From Gymnopus androsaceus JB14 (Eukaryota; Basidiomycota; Agaricomycetes; Agaricales; Omphalotaceae): a stretch of DNA of 64,000 nucleotides. A program made the translations under genes and the position numbers. Shown here in pieces: positions 11,906 through 24,682 of this stretch (its first letter is position 1; each line of letters opens with the position of its first letter). Location of the stretch: positions 82,154 to 146,153 of the forward strand of contig ML769553.1 of NCBI GenBank assembly GCA_009733575.1, read 5' to 3'. The notes beneath the pieces were generated by a model, which saw only the letters and a program-made list of their open reading frames with translations, searched no databases and had not been told where the DNA came from.

Positions 11906-13125
11906 AGTAGTATGAGGATGGTATTTCCTGGAATTTTTGACCTCAAAAATGCTACTTCCAGTCTTTGAAGCAGCAATTTTTTTCTATTTGACTCAATTTT
12001 CTGCCAATCATTTCCTTTTATATTAAATCTCACTTGACCCAGATCTCGCAACCATATCAACCCAATGCACAGTTTAATTTATACTTACACATCCCAAACT
12101 TCAACTATATTACTTACCATTTACTGTGCTACCTTATTTCTTACTCATCTACTACTGTGCTGCTGCGGCACAGCTCTATGGCTCCCTTTGACTATATTAT
12201 TTACTTCTTAATCTTTCCATATATATTCAGTCCTTTAGTATGTAAGCTAGCCAGATGAACCCATGTGCCCCAGATTCAATATTTTGCAACATGAACCCAC
12301 TTGTCCTTGGCTGCCATAAAGTCTAGATCTACTTACACTCAATTTACCAGCATTAGTCCAAAACGACTTTGTTATTCCCAGTGCTTACCCTGTTTCACTC
12401 TGTCTTTATCTGTCATATCTTTCTGCCCAGCGGTTCTTCGTGACGTTTTCCGATTTCATTCCTACTATTTTCTCAACCCTATCTAATATCCACCTCAGCT
12501 ACCCAAGGCATTTGCAACGCTTCCTAACAGCAAGACCTCTGACTATTAAAGTGAGCCTGAAGTGTTGGACAAGGGACAAGGTATGCTTTTGCAGCTTTTG
12601 GACAGAGACCAAGCCACTGTCAGTGACTAGTTCCTCACAACACAAGGTACCAGGCATCACAACTTCCAACTTAGGCAAAGACAAGAATGATGAGTAAAAG
12701 AAAAGAAGAATGTATTGAGGACTAGGAGGTACTGCCAAGATTGAAGCTAAGGACTATGCTACAGCTACAACTACTATATATACTACTGTACAAGTCCTAG
12801 ACCCATAACCCTATGCCCTGTACATACTGTAACAATGCATGAAACTATGAAGTACAACAGTATCAATGTCTGTAGGTAATAAGTGATCATACATGTGTAT
12901 CCAGCACCGAATGCAGCATCCTAGCATGAGGTGTGATCAAAGTGATTGAAGGATGATCCAATGATCAAGGATCAAACAATCATACAAGATCATACATGTG
13001 TCAATGAACTATAAATGAAACATTAGTAAACAACACAGCCACATGTCTAAACAAGCGCTCACTTAAGTAAGTGCCAAGATATACAAAGACAAATAGAAGA
13101 AACAGATAAGTAATGGTCCATGTGG
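11906..13125. other. No recognisable gene (between pogo relic fragments)
   Basis: AT-rich sequence lying between the N-terminal and core fragments of the pogo-like relic. It must be inserted or highly decayed sequence. Short open frames at 12034-12738 have no recognisable domain. Confidence 0.4.
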
Positions 13126-13129
13126 CATG

Positions 13130-13285
13130 AGATAAAATAAAGTGTTTGTAACAGCCACCAGATTCATGGATGGCAATTAGGGCACATTGCATGTGCTCCT
13201 CAGTTGAAGGATCATCAAGAGCATTGGCATCAGCACTAGAGATGAGAGCAGGCATATTTTTGTCAGCATTGGGAGTGTTTGACAT
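13130..13285 (-). pseudogene. Possible N-terminal fragment of a pogo-like transposase
   Basis: From an ATG at 13285 the minus strand reads through MQCALIAIHESGG. This resembles the start of the N-terminal helix-turn-helix of fungal pogo-like transposases (family pattern ...ALxAxHESG...). After HESG the similarity stops. Strand and order fit the transposase relic at 9780-11836, so it is probably the detached N-terminus. An unrelated short ORF is possible. Confidence 0.4.
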
Positions 13286-13289
13286 GCTG

Positions 13290-15140
13290 GAAAGTCAAGA
13301 CAAGGACAAGATGCAGGTTAAAATGGAAAAAAAAAAACTCGGCATCTTACTCTTGTATAAATATGGTTTCAAATCTCAACCTCGAGTGCATTTTAGATCA
13401 AGGTAGGACATAATGGGACCATAGGTTAACGTATCTTGAGCATATGCAATAGAGTATGTATGTGTAGAAGTGCTGAGGGATTGTAGATGGAAAGGTGATA
13501 GGTGGCCCAAAGACTAGCACATTGTGCAAAATGTGCACAATCTAATGATTGTAAGGCCTCCGGGCTGTGAGGCTAAGAGGCGGGAAAGGCTGGTATGCAG
13601 ACAGAGATATAGCAGAAGCTGGATACCAGCTAAGAGCCTTCAAATCCCACCAAACGTCAACACAACCCAATCTATTGAGTAGAGCAATGTATGTGGCAGG
13701 AAGAAGAAGAACTAAGGTTACATAAGCACTGGAATGACAGTTAAGCTGCCAGTGAATCTATAGCTGTTACAATGATGGAGCAAAGGTAGCATTCAGAGTC
13801 AATTATGATGAGAGAGGCAGTGGCAACATACCAGTATCCCCCCCTCCAGCTAAAACCAATAAATGTTGGGTTTTGGATGGTCATTGAGAGTGATGTTTTT
13901 TAGTGCTCACAAACAGTGAGCACAATCCTGAGGACCAAAAAAAATCAGGGAATTAATTCCAGATACAAGGTATCTCTGAGTACATACCTCATTGATTGCT
14001 GAAAGTCTTGAGGCAGTCCAATGTTTCATTAAGTAGGTATGGAGAACAATGTTTTGGATCATCAGACATGTTCCAACAAGTGAATGTGGCACATTTTGTA
14101 CCTACATCTTATTAATAGATAATCAATGGCTTAAGATAAGTGATGGATTATCTCTTCAGAGGGTGTAGAAAGGATTGGCTCTGCATGAAAAGGCCAGAGA
14201 AGAATGAGTCAACAACACACAATGCACTTTGCAGAAGGAAAGCTTGAAATAATTAAGAAATTCACAGGTGACCCTGGCAATCATCCATCACTGCTTGATC
14301 TTGTCTCCTCCTGCCTCTAGCTCATGTTCAGAGCATTGTCTCATGTTGGTTTACATCATGGATAACACCAATTTCATTTTGAATGCAATTTACAGTCTCT
14401 AGCAAGCAAGTGGCTCACTACCCAGTCTGGCCCACTTCCCAGCGGGCAATGGTACATTTCAGCCCTTGGAATTCTGAATTTTGGACAGACTCCCAAAAAA
14501 ACACCTTTCAATTGAGCTCTGAAAGCAATGGTTTCAATGCAAATTGAATTCATTTATTTCATCACAAGAACAAAAGTATCTGTTTTGGAGAACCCTTTCA
14601 GCTGGTTCCTGAAAGACAATACTGTAGCATTTTGATCACTTTGTAAGTCACAGGTCACAGGGCATCCAAATTCACTTTTGAGATACCACCATAAACCCTA
14701 TTCCCGGAAAAAAAAATTCCTGCGGAACATTCTTATCTATGAGCTTGCGTAGTATCTTTGCATGGCATTTGCAATTTCTTCACCGCCATCACCTGCTTGT
14801 AATCCCATACCTTGCAACTTTATTACTACCTTATTTGCACTACCTGGCCTTGCCCTAAGGCCTATAATAATGCAGCTCAAGTTCCAACTTGATCCCTCTG
14901 TGACGAGTCCTGTGGTCCCTGAAAATCCATCCAGCTTTTGTCTCAACTCTTCCTTTCACTCCTGCACCACCATCTATATCTTATGGCAGCTTCAAGTATG
15001 ATTTATGCCAACCCAAATATGTTGAACAGCAAGTGAGATAAATGGTGAAATCACATTACTAACCAAGTGTAAGGCTTGAGGAGTGGAACAATTGTGTGAG
15101 AGTTTAAGTATTGTCTGAGAGGACAGTAACACAGTATGCA
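13290..15140. other. No recognisable gene
   Basis: Intergenic or transposon-derived sequence. The minus-strand frame at 14737-14946 (with the run IIIGLRARPGSANK) looks compositionally like coding sequence but I do not recognise a family. The remainder shows only short frames. Confidence 0.4.
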
Positions 15141-16017
15141 GTAAGGCTTTTTAAAAACATACTGATAAGACTTCGTAGAGCTTTTGTAAAGAGCTACGAT
15201 AACTTCTGGAGCCCCGGGAATATGGCCGGGCAGCTGCTAAAGTCCGGCCTGGCACCCAGGGCGCTTATCCGGCAGCCCACGGCACCTTCGGCACCCTCCC
15301 AAAATGGCAGAGACCATCAAATACTGTTTATCCATAAGTTTTTAAAAAGATTGTGATAAGGTGATACACCTAGCCCGATGCCCGCCCACTGGCACCTATA
15401 GCATAGTGCGCTCACCGGCGCTTATTTCCCGCCCTCCGGCGCTTATTTTGACAAAAAATGTCGGTGATTAGGCTTGATAAATACTGAAAAAATCATGAAA
15501 AATACTGAAAATATTCAGGCAGTGGGAATGCACCCTGTACCGACTTTAATTTTTGTCACATGATTTGGGACTTGATTTTAGCGCCCACAGGGGCTATTTT
15601 GCGGAAAAATCGAAAATTAAGCCTCATAAATCCCGGAAAAATCCTGGAAAAATTGTAAAAAATGTGGAAAATATTCAGGGATGTATCAGAATCACATGAC
15701 CCTGGATCTTTTGCAAAAAAAATCCAATAATGGATAATAATCACAAAAAAATCAGAAATTTCTCATAAAACAGCAGCAGGGGTAGGGATATACACCATAC
15801 CAAATATGGTTATGATGACATTCTATAGATATGATTAGAGTGGCACTGTAAAATACGGTCATAGTGGCACTATAAAATATGGTCATGGTGGCATTGTATG
15901 AATATGGTTAAAGTGGCACTATATTTACAGTGGCACCAGTATGATTACAGTGGCACTATAAAATATGGTCATGCTGGCACTGTATGAGTATGGTTAAAAC
16001 ATTACCATATAAATTAT

Positions 16018-16446
16018 TAGTGTGTGGCCCAGGTATGCTGGGTGAGCCAGGTTTCCGGGTCAGGTGGCTGTGCTGGGTTGGGTTGGGTCCAGCTCTGCAG
16101 ACCCAAGACCCACCTGGATCCATCCAGGGTCAAGAATATTTTTTGCGCATTGATCTCATAGCTGTACTTGATCTTAGTAAATTTGTAGTACCGTACTGTT
16201 TTTTTTTGATACAAGAATACCTGAACCCTCAATTATGATGTCATATCACAAAAAAAATTCGAGTTCTTTTTGGTTATGATGTCATTATTGGTTTGTATTT
16301 CTATATGGGATTCCTGGTGTCTGGGGGAAACTGTAACCTAACCCAACCATGAGAAACCCATACCTGTCGAACCAGGTATGGGTATAGCCTTGGCTCCAGG
16401 TTGGGTTGATGTTCTGGGCACCCAACCTGACCCGAGTCACACACTA
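16018..16446. mobile_element. hAT-like MITE (429 bp), 8-bp target duplication
   Basis: The ends TAGTGTGTGGCCCAGG and CGAGTCACACACTA are inverted repeats. The flanking octamer TAAATTAT is present at 16010-16017 and 16447-16454. The other arm of the foldback element lacks this insertion at the matching place (near 18110). The interior is rich in 'ccaggttgggt' words. No coding capacity. Confidence 0.85.
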
Positions 16447-16471
16447 TAAATTATGAATACAGTTATGGTAC

Positions 16472-17300
16472 TAAAGATGGGCACGACTCCGGGTCCCGGT
16501 TTACCGGGACCTGTGATGCCGGTAACCGGAGGGTGAAACTAGCGACCTGCAACCGCGTCCTAACCCGTGGGAAACCGGTTAACCGGTACCGGGACTTGCC
16601 ATGGGTAAACCGGCCGGTACCTGTGTAACCTGCTCATACTAGTATGAATACTGATAAAACAAATATTGGTGCTAGTATTAGTACCTGTACTGGTACTATT
16701 CAAAAGTATTAATGCTTGTATTAGAATCTAGTGCCAATTTCAGCAGTAAGTCCTAATACCATTGAGAATTCAATCAGTCTTAGTACAGTATTGCTAGTAA
16801 TAATACTAAAAACATTCAAGCAATTGCTTTTGACATAGAGATAACATCTGTGAGTTACTGTATGTATCCTCACTGCTATTACAGCTGCAACAATGAATTC
16901 TGATTCCCCCATTATTACTTATTTGCTAGTAGTAATTAAATTACCAGTAACAAATATTAGCACTAAAATCTAATACTACTTAGTGCAAGGATACTGCTAT
17001 TAGAACCTAATATTGGCACCAAATGGGACTAATACTAGTGTAAGTACAATATACTAATACAGTGTATCAATAGTATATACTATATTAGTACTTACTACTA
17101 ATATTTGCACAGATATTGAGACTAAACATTTTGTCCCACAGGTCTGCCGGTACCGGCCGGTCACCCCAAAAATAAAAATCGCGACCTGCAACCGCATAAC
17201 CGTGGAACGTACCGGGACCCGCAGGTTAAAAAACCGGCCGGTATTCCCACAGGTTAACCGGCAGGTACCGGGTCAGGACCCGGAGTCGTGACCATCCTTA
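16472..17300. mobile_element. hAT-like non-autonomous element (829 bp), 8-bp target duplication
   Basis: The termini TAAAGATGGGCACGACTCCG and CGGAGTCGTGACCATCCTTA are near-perfect inverted repeats. The octamer TATGGTAC flanks both sides (16464-16471, 17301-17308). Subterminal regions are rich in CCGG words (ACCGGTTAACCGG), a pattern often seen as transposase-binding subterminal repeats. The middle is AT-rich. No ORF of a transposase. Confidence 0.85.
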
Positions 17301-18140
17301 TATGGTACTGCCATGTAAATATGGTTATGGAACAGCCACTAGGGATCTGCACTATAACTGTATAATATGGCTTACAGTTACAGTTATACAGGTACTTGTA
17401 ATTGTTTGGAGTAAATTCATCCTCAAGGTTTTGGTATCTTTTCTGTTGTTTTCTATTTTGTATTTTTCCGAAATCCATGAACAGTTGGTTGTAATAGTAC
17501 AAGAGTACCCAGTCCTGATGATACTATGCATATACTCACACTGAGTTATCAGTACTACTCCAATACAGCCATATCATTCTAGTCATAGCAGTACCATAAC
17601 ATATAAAAGTAGGGCTGCAATTAACACAAGTCATATCATGCTTCTGTACCAGTATATCACAGTACCTTAGCTGTCAATGTACTTGTGTATCCCAAGTCAC
17701 CCAAACTCCATCACATGAGTTACCTTTCTGAGTTACAAGTACATTGACACTACACTTGCATTGGTATTGTAGTACTGTAACTCTCATAACTCAGACATAA
17801 GGCCATATCCTATGTTAGTGAATATACTGGTTAGTTTCATCCATGGTACTGAGCTATACTGTACTCATAGTCGATACATGATTGAATAGTTGGTCAAAAC
17901 CAGTAATGATACTGTAATCTTGCTGTATGAGATACCTGTACAGCAACCATATAAATATGGCTGTAAAAAGTGTCCTCAGACACTCTTTACAGTACAATTA
18001 CAAGTACCTGTATAACTGTAACTGTAAGCCATATCATAAAGTCATAGTGCGGATCCCTAGTGGCTGTTCCATAACCATGTTAACATGACAGTACCATAAC
18101 TGTATTTATAATTTATATGGTGATATTTTAACCATATTTA

Positions 18141-18403
18141 CAGTGACAGCAAAATCAAACCTGCACCCCAGATTCAGAAACTGCATGTGTCGCCAGCTCT
18201 TACCACACAGAAAAAGTTCTCCTCATGTCAACATTAGTAATTTTCAGGTGAATATGGCCTGTATTCACACCAGGAATAGCATAGAGTACAGTACATAGTT
18301 GTAATACTACAGTATTGCCAAAAAAGCAGTACAAAAAAAGTTTAGCGCCAGGAATGTATGCGGCTCCCAAATCAGGGGTGCAGGTTTGATTTTGCTGTCA
18401 CTG
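18141..18403. mobile_element. TA-flanked MITE (263 bp)
   Basis: The inverted repeats run 29 bp, starting CAGTGACAGCAAAATCAAAC and ending with the complement. TA lies on each side (18139-18140, 18404-18405), as expected for Tc1/mariner/pogo-type elements. It interrupts the right arm of the foldback element. Confidence 0.8.
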
Positions 18404-19367
18404 TATATGGTGGTACCATAACAATATTCATACAGTGCTACTGTAAGAATATTTATACAGTGCCACTGTAACCATATTTATATGGTGCCACTGTAAATAT
18501 AGTGCCACCCTAACCATATTCACACAGTGCCACCACGACCATATTTTATAGTGCCACTGTAATCATACTGGTGCCACTGTAAATGTAGTGCCACTCTAAC
18601 CATGTTCATACAGTGCCACTGTGACCATATTTTACAGTGCCACTCTAATCATATTTATAGAATGTCATCATAACCATATTTGGTATGGTGTATATCCCTA
18701 CCCCTGCTGCTGTTTTATGAGAAATTTCTGATTTTTTTGTGATTATTATCCATTATTGGGTTTTTTTTGCAAAAGATCCAGGGTCATGTGATTCTGATAC
18801 ATCCCTGAATATTTTCCACATTTTTTACAATTTTTCCAGGATTTTTCCGGGATTTATGAGGCCTAATTTTCGATTTTTCCGCAAAATAGCCCCTGTGGGC
18901 GCTAAAATCAAGTCCCAAATCATGTGACAAAAATTAAAGTCGGTACAGGGTGCATTCCCACTGCCTGAATATTTTCAGTATTTTTCATGATTTTTTCAGT
19001 ATTTATCAAGCCTAATCACCGACATTTTTTGTCAAAATAAGCGCCGGAGGGCGGGAAATAAGCGCCGGTGAGTGCACTATGCTATAGGTGCCAGTGGGCG
19101 GGCATCGGGCTAGGTGTATCACCTTATCACAATCTTTTTAAAAACTTATGGATAAACAGTATTTGATGGTATTCTGCCACTTTGGGAGGGTGCCGAAGGT
19201 GCCATGGGGTGCCGGATAAGCGCCCTGGGTGCCAGGCCGGATTTTAGCAGCTGCCCGGCCATATTCCCGGGGCTCCAGAAGTTATCGTAGCTCTTTACAA
19301 AAGCTCTACGAAGTCTTATCAACATTTTTTTAAAAGGCTTTACAGCATCAGTTGGGTGCTCTGTGTT

Positions 19368-20186
19368 ATGAGAACCGTGGACAAGATGCACTGGCTGAGG
19401 CAGGATGATAGGCTGAAATGTTTCTGCAACTGGTGGGGAGCCCCAGTGACAGCTCGACCCAGCCTGTTCAATGTCTTCATCAGGTTTATACCCACTGACA
19501 CACCCATAGGATCTGAGATCTACAACAGACTTGAGGTCAGTAGCCAACTCAAAGACGGGTCTATTGCAGACATTGCCTGGGCAAAGAAGGAGGACAGGAG
19601 GAAGCCTCACCAGAAAACAGCCCATGCCATTGTCTCCTTCAACACCAGAGAGGCAGCAAACCAGGTAATCCAAAAGGGAATGTCAATTGGTGGAAAATGG
19701 GTTTTTGGCCACCGTGACCAGAAAGACCCACAGCGTTTTATGAAGTGCCAACAATATGGCCACATCACCAGGGAGTGCACATTGGAGAAAGATGTCTGTG
19801 GTCAATGCGGGGATGACCATCAAACCAGTGATTGCATGGCGGCAGTTGAAAACTTCCACTGCACCGTCTGCAAGCAGCACGACCACACCGCAGCTGACAG
19901 AAGATGCCTAACACTCTTGCAGAAAATCTGGGAATGCACTCAGCGAAACCCAGAGGCAGGGTATAGGTTGTTCATTATGGATCACCTGGACACCTGGATT
20001 AGGGACAGCAACTCCACAAACAATTACAACAAGGACTGGAGGGTCAAGGTACAGAAAGGATATCACAACCACATGAATGTTGTGAAAGGAGGGAATGGAA
20101 GAGGCAGGCTTGCTGGGGGAGCCCACAGGGAAGGGAATAGGGATGTTTCGGGGTGGCAAATTTTGCTGCTCCAAAATTTGCCGTAA
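19368..20186 (+). pseudogene. LINE ORF1, zinc-knuckle nucleic-acid-binding protein
   Basis: The open frame continues upstream of the ATG at 19368 to the foldback-element edge, so the N-terminus is probably lost. The centre carries three zinc-knuckle-like motifs: MKCQQYGHITREC (its first cysteine seems replaced), CGQCGDDHQTSDC (intact) and CTVCKQHDHTAADRRC (intact). ORF1 proteins of this type coat LINE RNA in the ribonucleoprotein (family knowledge). A short stretch with repeated CAAATTTTGC words follows the stop. Confidence 0.75.
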
Positions 20187-20371
20187 TGTACAGCAAATTT
20201 TGCCGTGCTCCATAGACTTTGCACTACATCATGCCATAAAATTTTGCCTCTGCCACTGGCAAATTTTGCTGGCCCAAAACATTCCTAGTGGAATAACTAG
20301 CACACCACCGACATCCCAGCTATGCACCCAAAGCCAAAGCCAATCTTGCCCACGAGGCAACAGCAATGCCA

Positions 20372-20521
20372 GACCATGAACAATTGAAAGCTTCAGCTGG
20401 AGACTGCGAACAATTGAAAGCTTCAGCTGGAGACCACGAACAATCAAAAGCTTCAGCTGGAGACCGCAAACAATCAAAAGCTTCAGCTGGAGACCATGAA
20501 CAATTGAAAGCTTCCGCTGGA
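20372..20521 (+). repeat. Five tandem 30-bp units between LINE ORF1 and the endonuclease
   Basis: Five head-to-tail copies of a 30-bp unit, each containing AAAGCTTCAGCTGGAGAC with few substitutions. In one frame they encode repeats of EQLKASAGDH. Since 30 is a multiple of three the frame stays open. This probably belongs to the start of ORF2 or the end of ORF1. Confidence 0.85.
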
Positions 20522-20726
20522 GACCACAGTCCGAGGATCAAAACCGTAATCATCCTAATGATCACAGTCATCCTTGCATCATTCCAGAAAGACAACAAGG
20601 CAGCTGGGAAGATTATGAGGAAGGTAACTACCAACAATGCTCCCAACGAGTAACAACAACAGAAATAAATGAAATGATGACAGACTAACCATTACACAGA
20701 TCAACACTAATAAATCCAGTACAAGT

Positions 20727-23700
20727 ATGCACAGTTTCATCCATGGAGAAAAGGGCCAGTCCCACATAATAGCCTTTCAAGAACCCTGGATTGACTTCCA
20801 GGGAATGACCAGGGCACTTTATCAATACACCACCGTATACCTGACTAATCATTTCAGAGACTTCAAGGAGAAGCGAGTGCAGTCAATCTTGATGGTCAAT
20901 GCATGGATACCCACTGGAAGCTGGACCCAGATACCAATTGACAGCCCAGATGTAACAGTGATCCAGATAGTGGGGGATTTTGGAACAATCCGCCTTTTCA
21001 ACATATACAGCAATGGGCATAACAACGAAACTGTAGACAGCATCAGGAGGTGGAGCAACACAAATGAAGCAAGAGATGCACCTAGAAGACCCATCCACAC
21101 CATATAGCTGGGGGATTTCAATCGCCATCATCCAATGTGGGACGAGCCTCGAAACCACCACTTGTTTACCACTCAAAACCTCAACACCGCGGAGCGACTC
21201 CTTGCAGCAATTGCAGAACAGGGCCTCTTCATGGCGCTTCCGGAATCCATCCCTACCCTCAAGTCCTTCACCACAGGAAATTACACCAGAGTTGATAACG
21301 TATTTTGCTCAAAACAGATCCTTGAACAAGTAATATGATGTGATACGATACCGCATTTTCAACCCACTAACACCAACCACTTCCCAATAGAGACTGTAAT
21401 AGATGTAGGGATAGAAACAATAGATCAGCACCAGAAAAGGGACTGGAAAAAGGTGGACTGGCATACCTTTCGAGAGAAGCTGGAGGAGAGACCAAAGACA
21501 GTAGCAGAGCCAAAGGAAATAGAGGATGAGGAGGAGTTCAGGGCAAGGTTGAAGGAGCTGGATGGGGCAATTGTGGAAATAATAGAAGAAGAGGTTCTGA
21601 TTGTGAAGCCCAGCCCAATGCAGCGAAGATGGTGGACGGGGGAGCTGACAAAACTACAACGAATCTGAAACAACTTGGGGGGGAAATCATTCAGAAAGAG
21701 GGCGCAGGCCGACCACCTAGTACACGAGGAATACTGGAGGGCTTGACAAACTATGTCGGCAGAAATAAAGAAAGCAAAGGTAGAGAAATGGGTGGAATTT
21801 TTAACAGAGGCCGATGCAAGCACAATGTGGAAGATAGGATGGATGGTGGAGGTGGGACCAAGATGGGGGAAAACCAGGATTCCGGAGCTGTTGGTGAGGG
21901 AAGGAGGGATCAAGAAAGTGGTTCAGGATAATGCAGGAAAGGTTGAGGCTTTCAAGCAGGCATTCTTCCCACTGCCACCGGCGTCATCAAATATTCCTGC
22001 AAACCCCGTATATCTGCTGCCAGCATGGGAATTTCAACCTCCAACCAATCAGCAAATTACTGCCACTTTTAGGAAGATGAAGAACAGCAAGGCAACATGT
22101 TCAGGCACATTCCCAAACGACCTCTACAAAGCCATAGCAGCATCCTCATCCCATTTCTGGGCCCAATCTACAGGGCTACTTTTACCCTGGGGGTATACCC
22201 TGAGGATTGGGCCCTAATTGAAACTCATTCTGTGGAAGCCAGGAAAACCAGACTACAGAATTCCAGGCACTCAATGCCCAATCATCCTCTTTCATGGCCA
22301 TGCAAGGGCTCTTAATGCCTGCATAGCAGACGAAATTACGCACCAAGTGGAGATCCTGGGTCTGATTCCACCACAGCAATTTGGAGCACATCCAGGCAGG
22401 AATACCACTGATTCAATACATATGATGGTCAACAGCATCAAGGATGCATGGAAGAAAGGACAGGTTGCATCTGTACTCTACATGGACGTCAAGGGCATGT
22501 TCCCGAGCATTGATCTCCAAATGCTCTATCACAAACTTCAAATGCTAGGCGTCCCAAACAAGCTGGTGGATTGGCTGGGGAGGAGATATACGAATTGGAC
22601 CACACAAATGCTATTCGATGATTTTGTTTCTGAGCCAATGAAGGTAGTCGGAGGGGAGGACCAGGGAGACCTGGCAGTGGGAATTGGATACATCCTCTAT
22701 GCTGCAGGAATTTTGGGCACGTTTAGGAAGGAAGAGAAGGAAGAGGGCTTTGGTTTTATGGACAATGTTGCAGCAATGAGGGTAGGTGACAACGTGGAGG
22801 AAACTCACAAGGGGCTAGGCAACCTTATGGCAAGAGATGGAGGAGTTTTGGAGTGGGTGAAGAAACACAACTGCTCATTTGGTATCGACAAATTCAAATT
22901 AATAGATTTTACATGGAAAGAGAAAAGGCTAAAGGGGGAACACAGACAGTACTCGATACAATAGAGATAGGGGGGAAAAAGACAGTAACACTAGGAAGAA
23001 AGGGAAAAGGGGGAATAAAGACAGTTTTGGTAAAGGAGCCAGGAGTTTGGATTGGCGAATTGGTAGTAGAATTGGAGGATAGTGCGAGGTTTCTGGGAAT
23101 GGAGATGGACAAGGCCTTATGGTGGAAGGAGCAGCATTCAATAATGGTGAGGAAGGGGCAGGGATGGCTGGTACAGTTCTGAAGGCTCACAAGGAGGATG
23201 AAGGACGGGATGGCGGGATACCATATTTGACAACTCTACAAGTCAAAGGCCATTCTGCGCATGCTTTATGCAGCGGACATTGCTCTGGCACCACAGCGGA
23301 AGCAACGGAAGGGGCAGATGGCGGGAAAAACCCAGGTCTTACAACGGCTCACCTCCATTCAGTGTCAGGCTGCCATCTTGACTTCAGGAGCAATGTCAAT
23401 GATGGCAACAGATATACTTAACATCCACACAGCACTAATCCCGCTCGACCTTGAAGTGGAAAGGCAGAGACATAGAGCAGTAGTACGGCTGACCACCCTT
23501 CCAAATACGCACCCAATTGCTCCGCGAGTCGCTGCAGCTGCCAGAAACACACAATGCACCTGCCATCTCTCACTGCTGCATGATCTCATGTGTGCTTACA
23601 ACTTGAAACCACAGCTTATTGAGATGAAGCAGTCAGTTAGGTTCGAGTCCAGTTGGGACCCCAAGCTTGAAGTTTGGATTGCGGAAGGGAAGGAAGAGGC

Positions 23701-24682
23701 ACTGAAGATGTTGGAGGAGGACAATGCGGATGTCCAGTGCTTCTCAGATGGGTCGGGTTACAAAGGAGGAGTAGGAGCAGCCTCAGTCCTGTTCAGTAAC
23801 AGTATGGAGAAGGGGGTATTATGCTTTAGGTTGGGCTCAGATCAGGACCACAAGGTCTACAAAGGGGAATGCATGGGCCTAAGCTTGGCTCTCCACCAGG
23901 CTCTCCAGCAGCAGCTAACCATACAGAAGCTCTCCATCTGGGTAGACAACACATTCTCCATCACTGCCACCAACACTCCCGCTACAGGTCCATCCCATTA
24001 TCTGCTTGATATCTTCCACTCTCTTCTTCTTGAATTCCACCAAGCCCACCCGGATGCAACGGTCTGTATTTGCTGGGTACCAGGCCATATAGGAGCTTGG
24101 GGGAACAAAAGGGCAGACAAGGAAGCAAAGAGAGCAGCGTCAACACAGTCAAGCCCCAAAACCAAGCTACCACCACAACTTTGTCAGTCTCTACCCAAGA
24201 GCCAAACAGCGGTTGTCTGAGTTTTCAAATGGGAGCTTGACAAGCACCACAATTGAACCTGGAAGCAGTCTCCACAGTACAGGAAGTTTAAGTGTATCGA
24301 CCCATCCACTGCCACAGCTGCCAGTCAAGCTTATTGGAAGCTATCCAGAAAGCTACTGAGGAAGCTTCTCTCAATCCTCATGCAGCTTTGTACAGGTCAC
24401 GCTCCACTTCAAAAACATCTATATGCCATCCACCGAGCTGATGAACCAACCTGCCCATGCTGCAAGCAACATCCGGAGACAGTCTACCATTTTCTCATGG
24501 AGTGCCTGGCCCACAAAAACTCGCAAGATTGCCTGAGGAGGAGGATCAGACAAAGGAATTTCACATACTCGGCGCTTCTCACAACAGTGGAGTCACTAAG
24601 GGATTTCTTCCAGTATATAAACGAGACAGGGAGGTTCCGCCACATAGTTGGGGAACTCCCAGAATGGGGAGCAGAGGAGTAG
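20727..24682 (+). pseudogene. LINE ORF2: endonuclease, reverse transcriptase, RNase H (broken)
   Basis: Endonuclease: AFQEPWIDFQG near 20777, LGDFNRHHPMW near 21110 and TRVDNVFCS near 21290, with in-frame TAG at 21105 and TGA near 21337. Reverse transcriptase: LYMDVKGMFPSIDL (22479-22520) and DQGDLAVGIGYILY (22661-22702); the active-site FxDD reads FMDN (about 22758), replacing a metal-binding Asp by Asn. RNase H (23735-24150): FSDGSGY, YKGECMGL, WVDNTFS and GNKRADKEAK retain the D-E-D-D set. A C-terminal CPCCKQHPETVYHFLMEC motif lies at 24450-24503. Several frameshifts (about 21690, 22200, 22960, 23180, 24220) separate these blocks. The element could not transpose by itself. Confidence 0.85.

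Larger units (their letters stand above)
15141..19343. mobile_element. Foldback element of 4.2 kb with about 1-kb arms and three nested MITEs
   Basis: The outer ends GTAAGGCTTTTTAAAAAC (15141) and AAAAGGCTTTAC (to 19343) are complementary. Complementarity continues inwards through 'gataagacttcgtagagc', 'gcgccctgggtgccagg' and the repeated word TGGCACTATAAAATATGGTC to about 17404 on the left and 17993 on the right. MITEs at 16018-16446 and 16472-17300 interrupt the left arm and one at 18141-18403 the right arm. The 588-bp loop (17405-17992) encodes no transposase. No target duplication is clear. The right end abuts the 5' side of the LINE. Confidence 0.8.

Noticed and set aside
20372..20521. 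Independent minisatellite inserted in the LINE
   Set aside because: The units keep one coding frame in the ORF1/ORF2 region and show no insertion boundaries, so they are better seen as an internal part of the element.
23636..23655. tRNA T-loop-like string GGTTCGAGTCC
   Set aside because: It lies inside the RNase H reading frame and no A-box, anticodon arm or acceptor stem can be folded around it.
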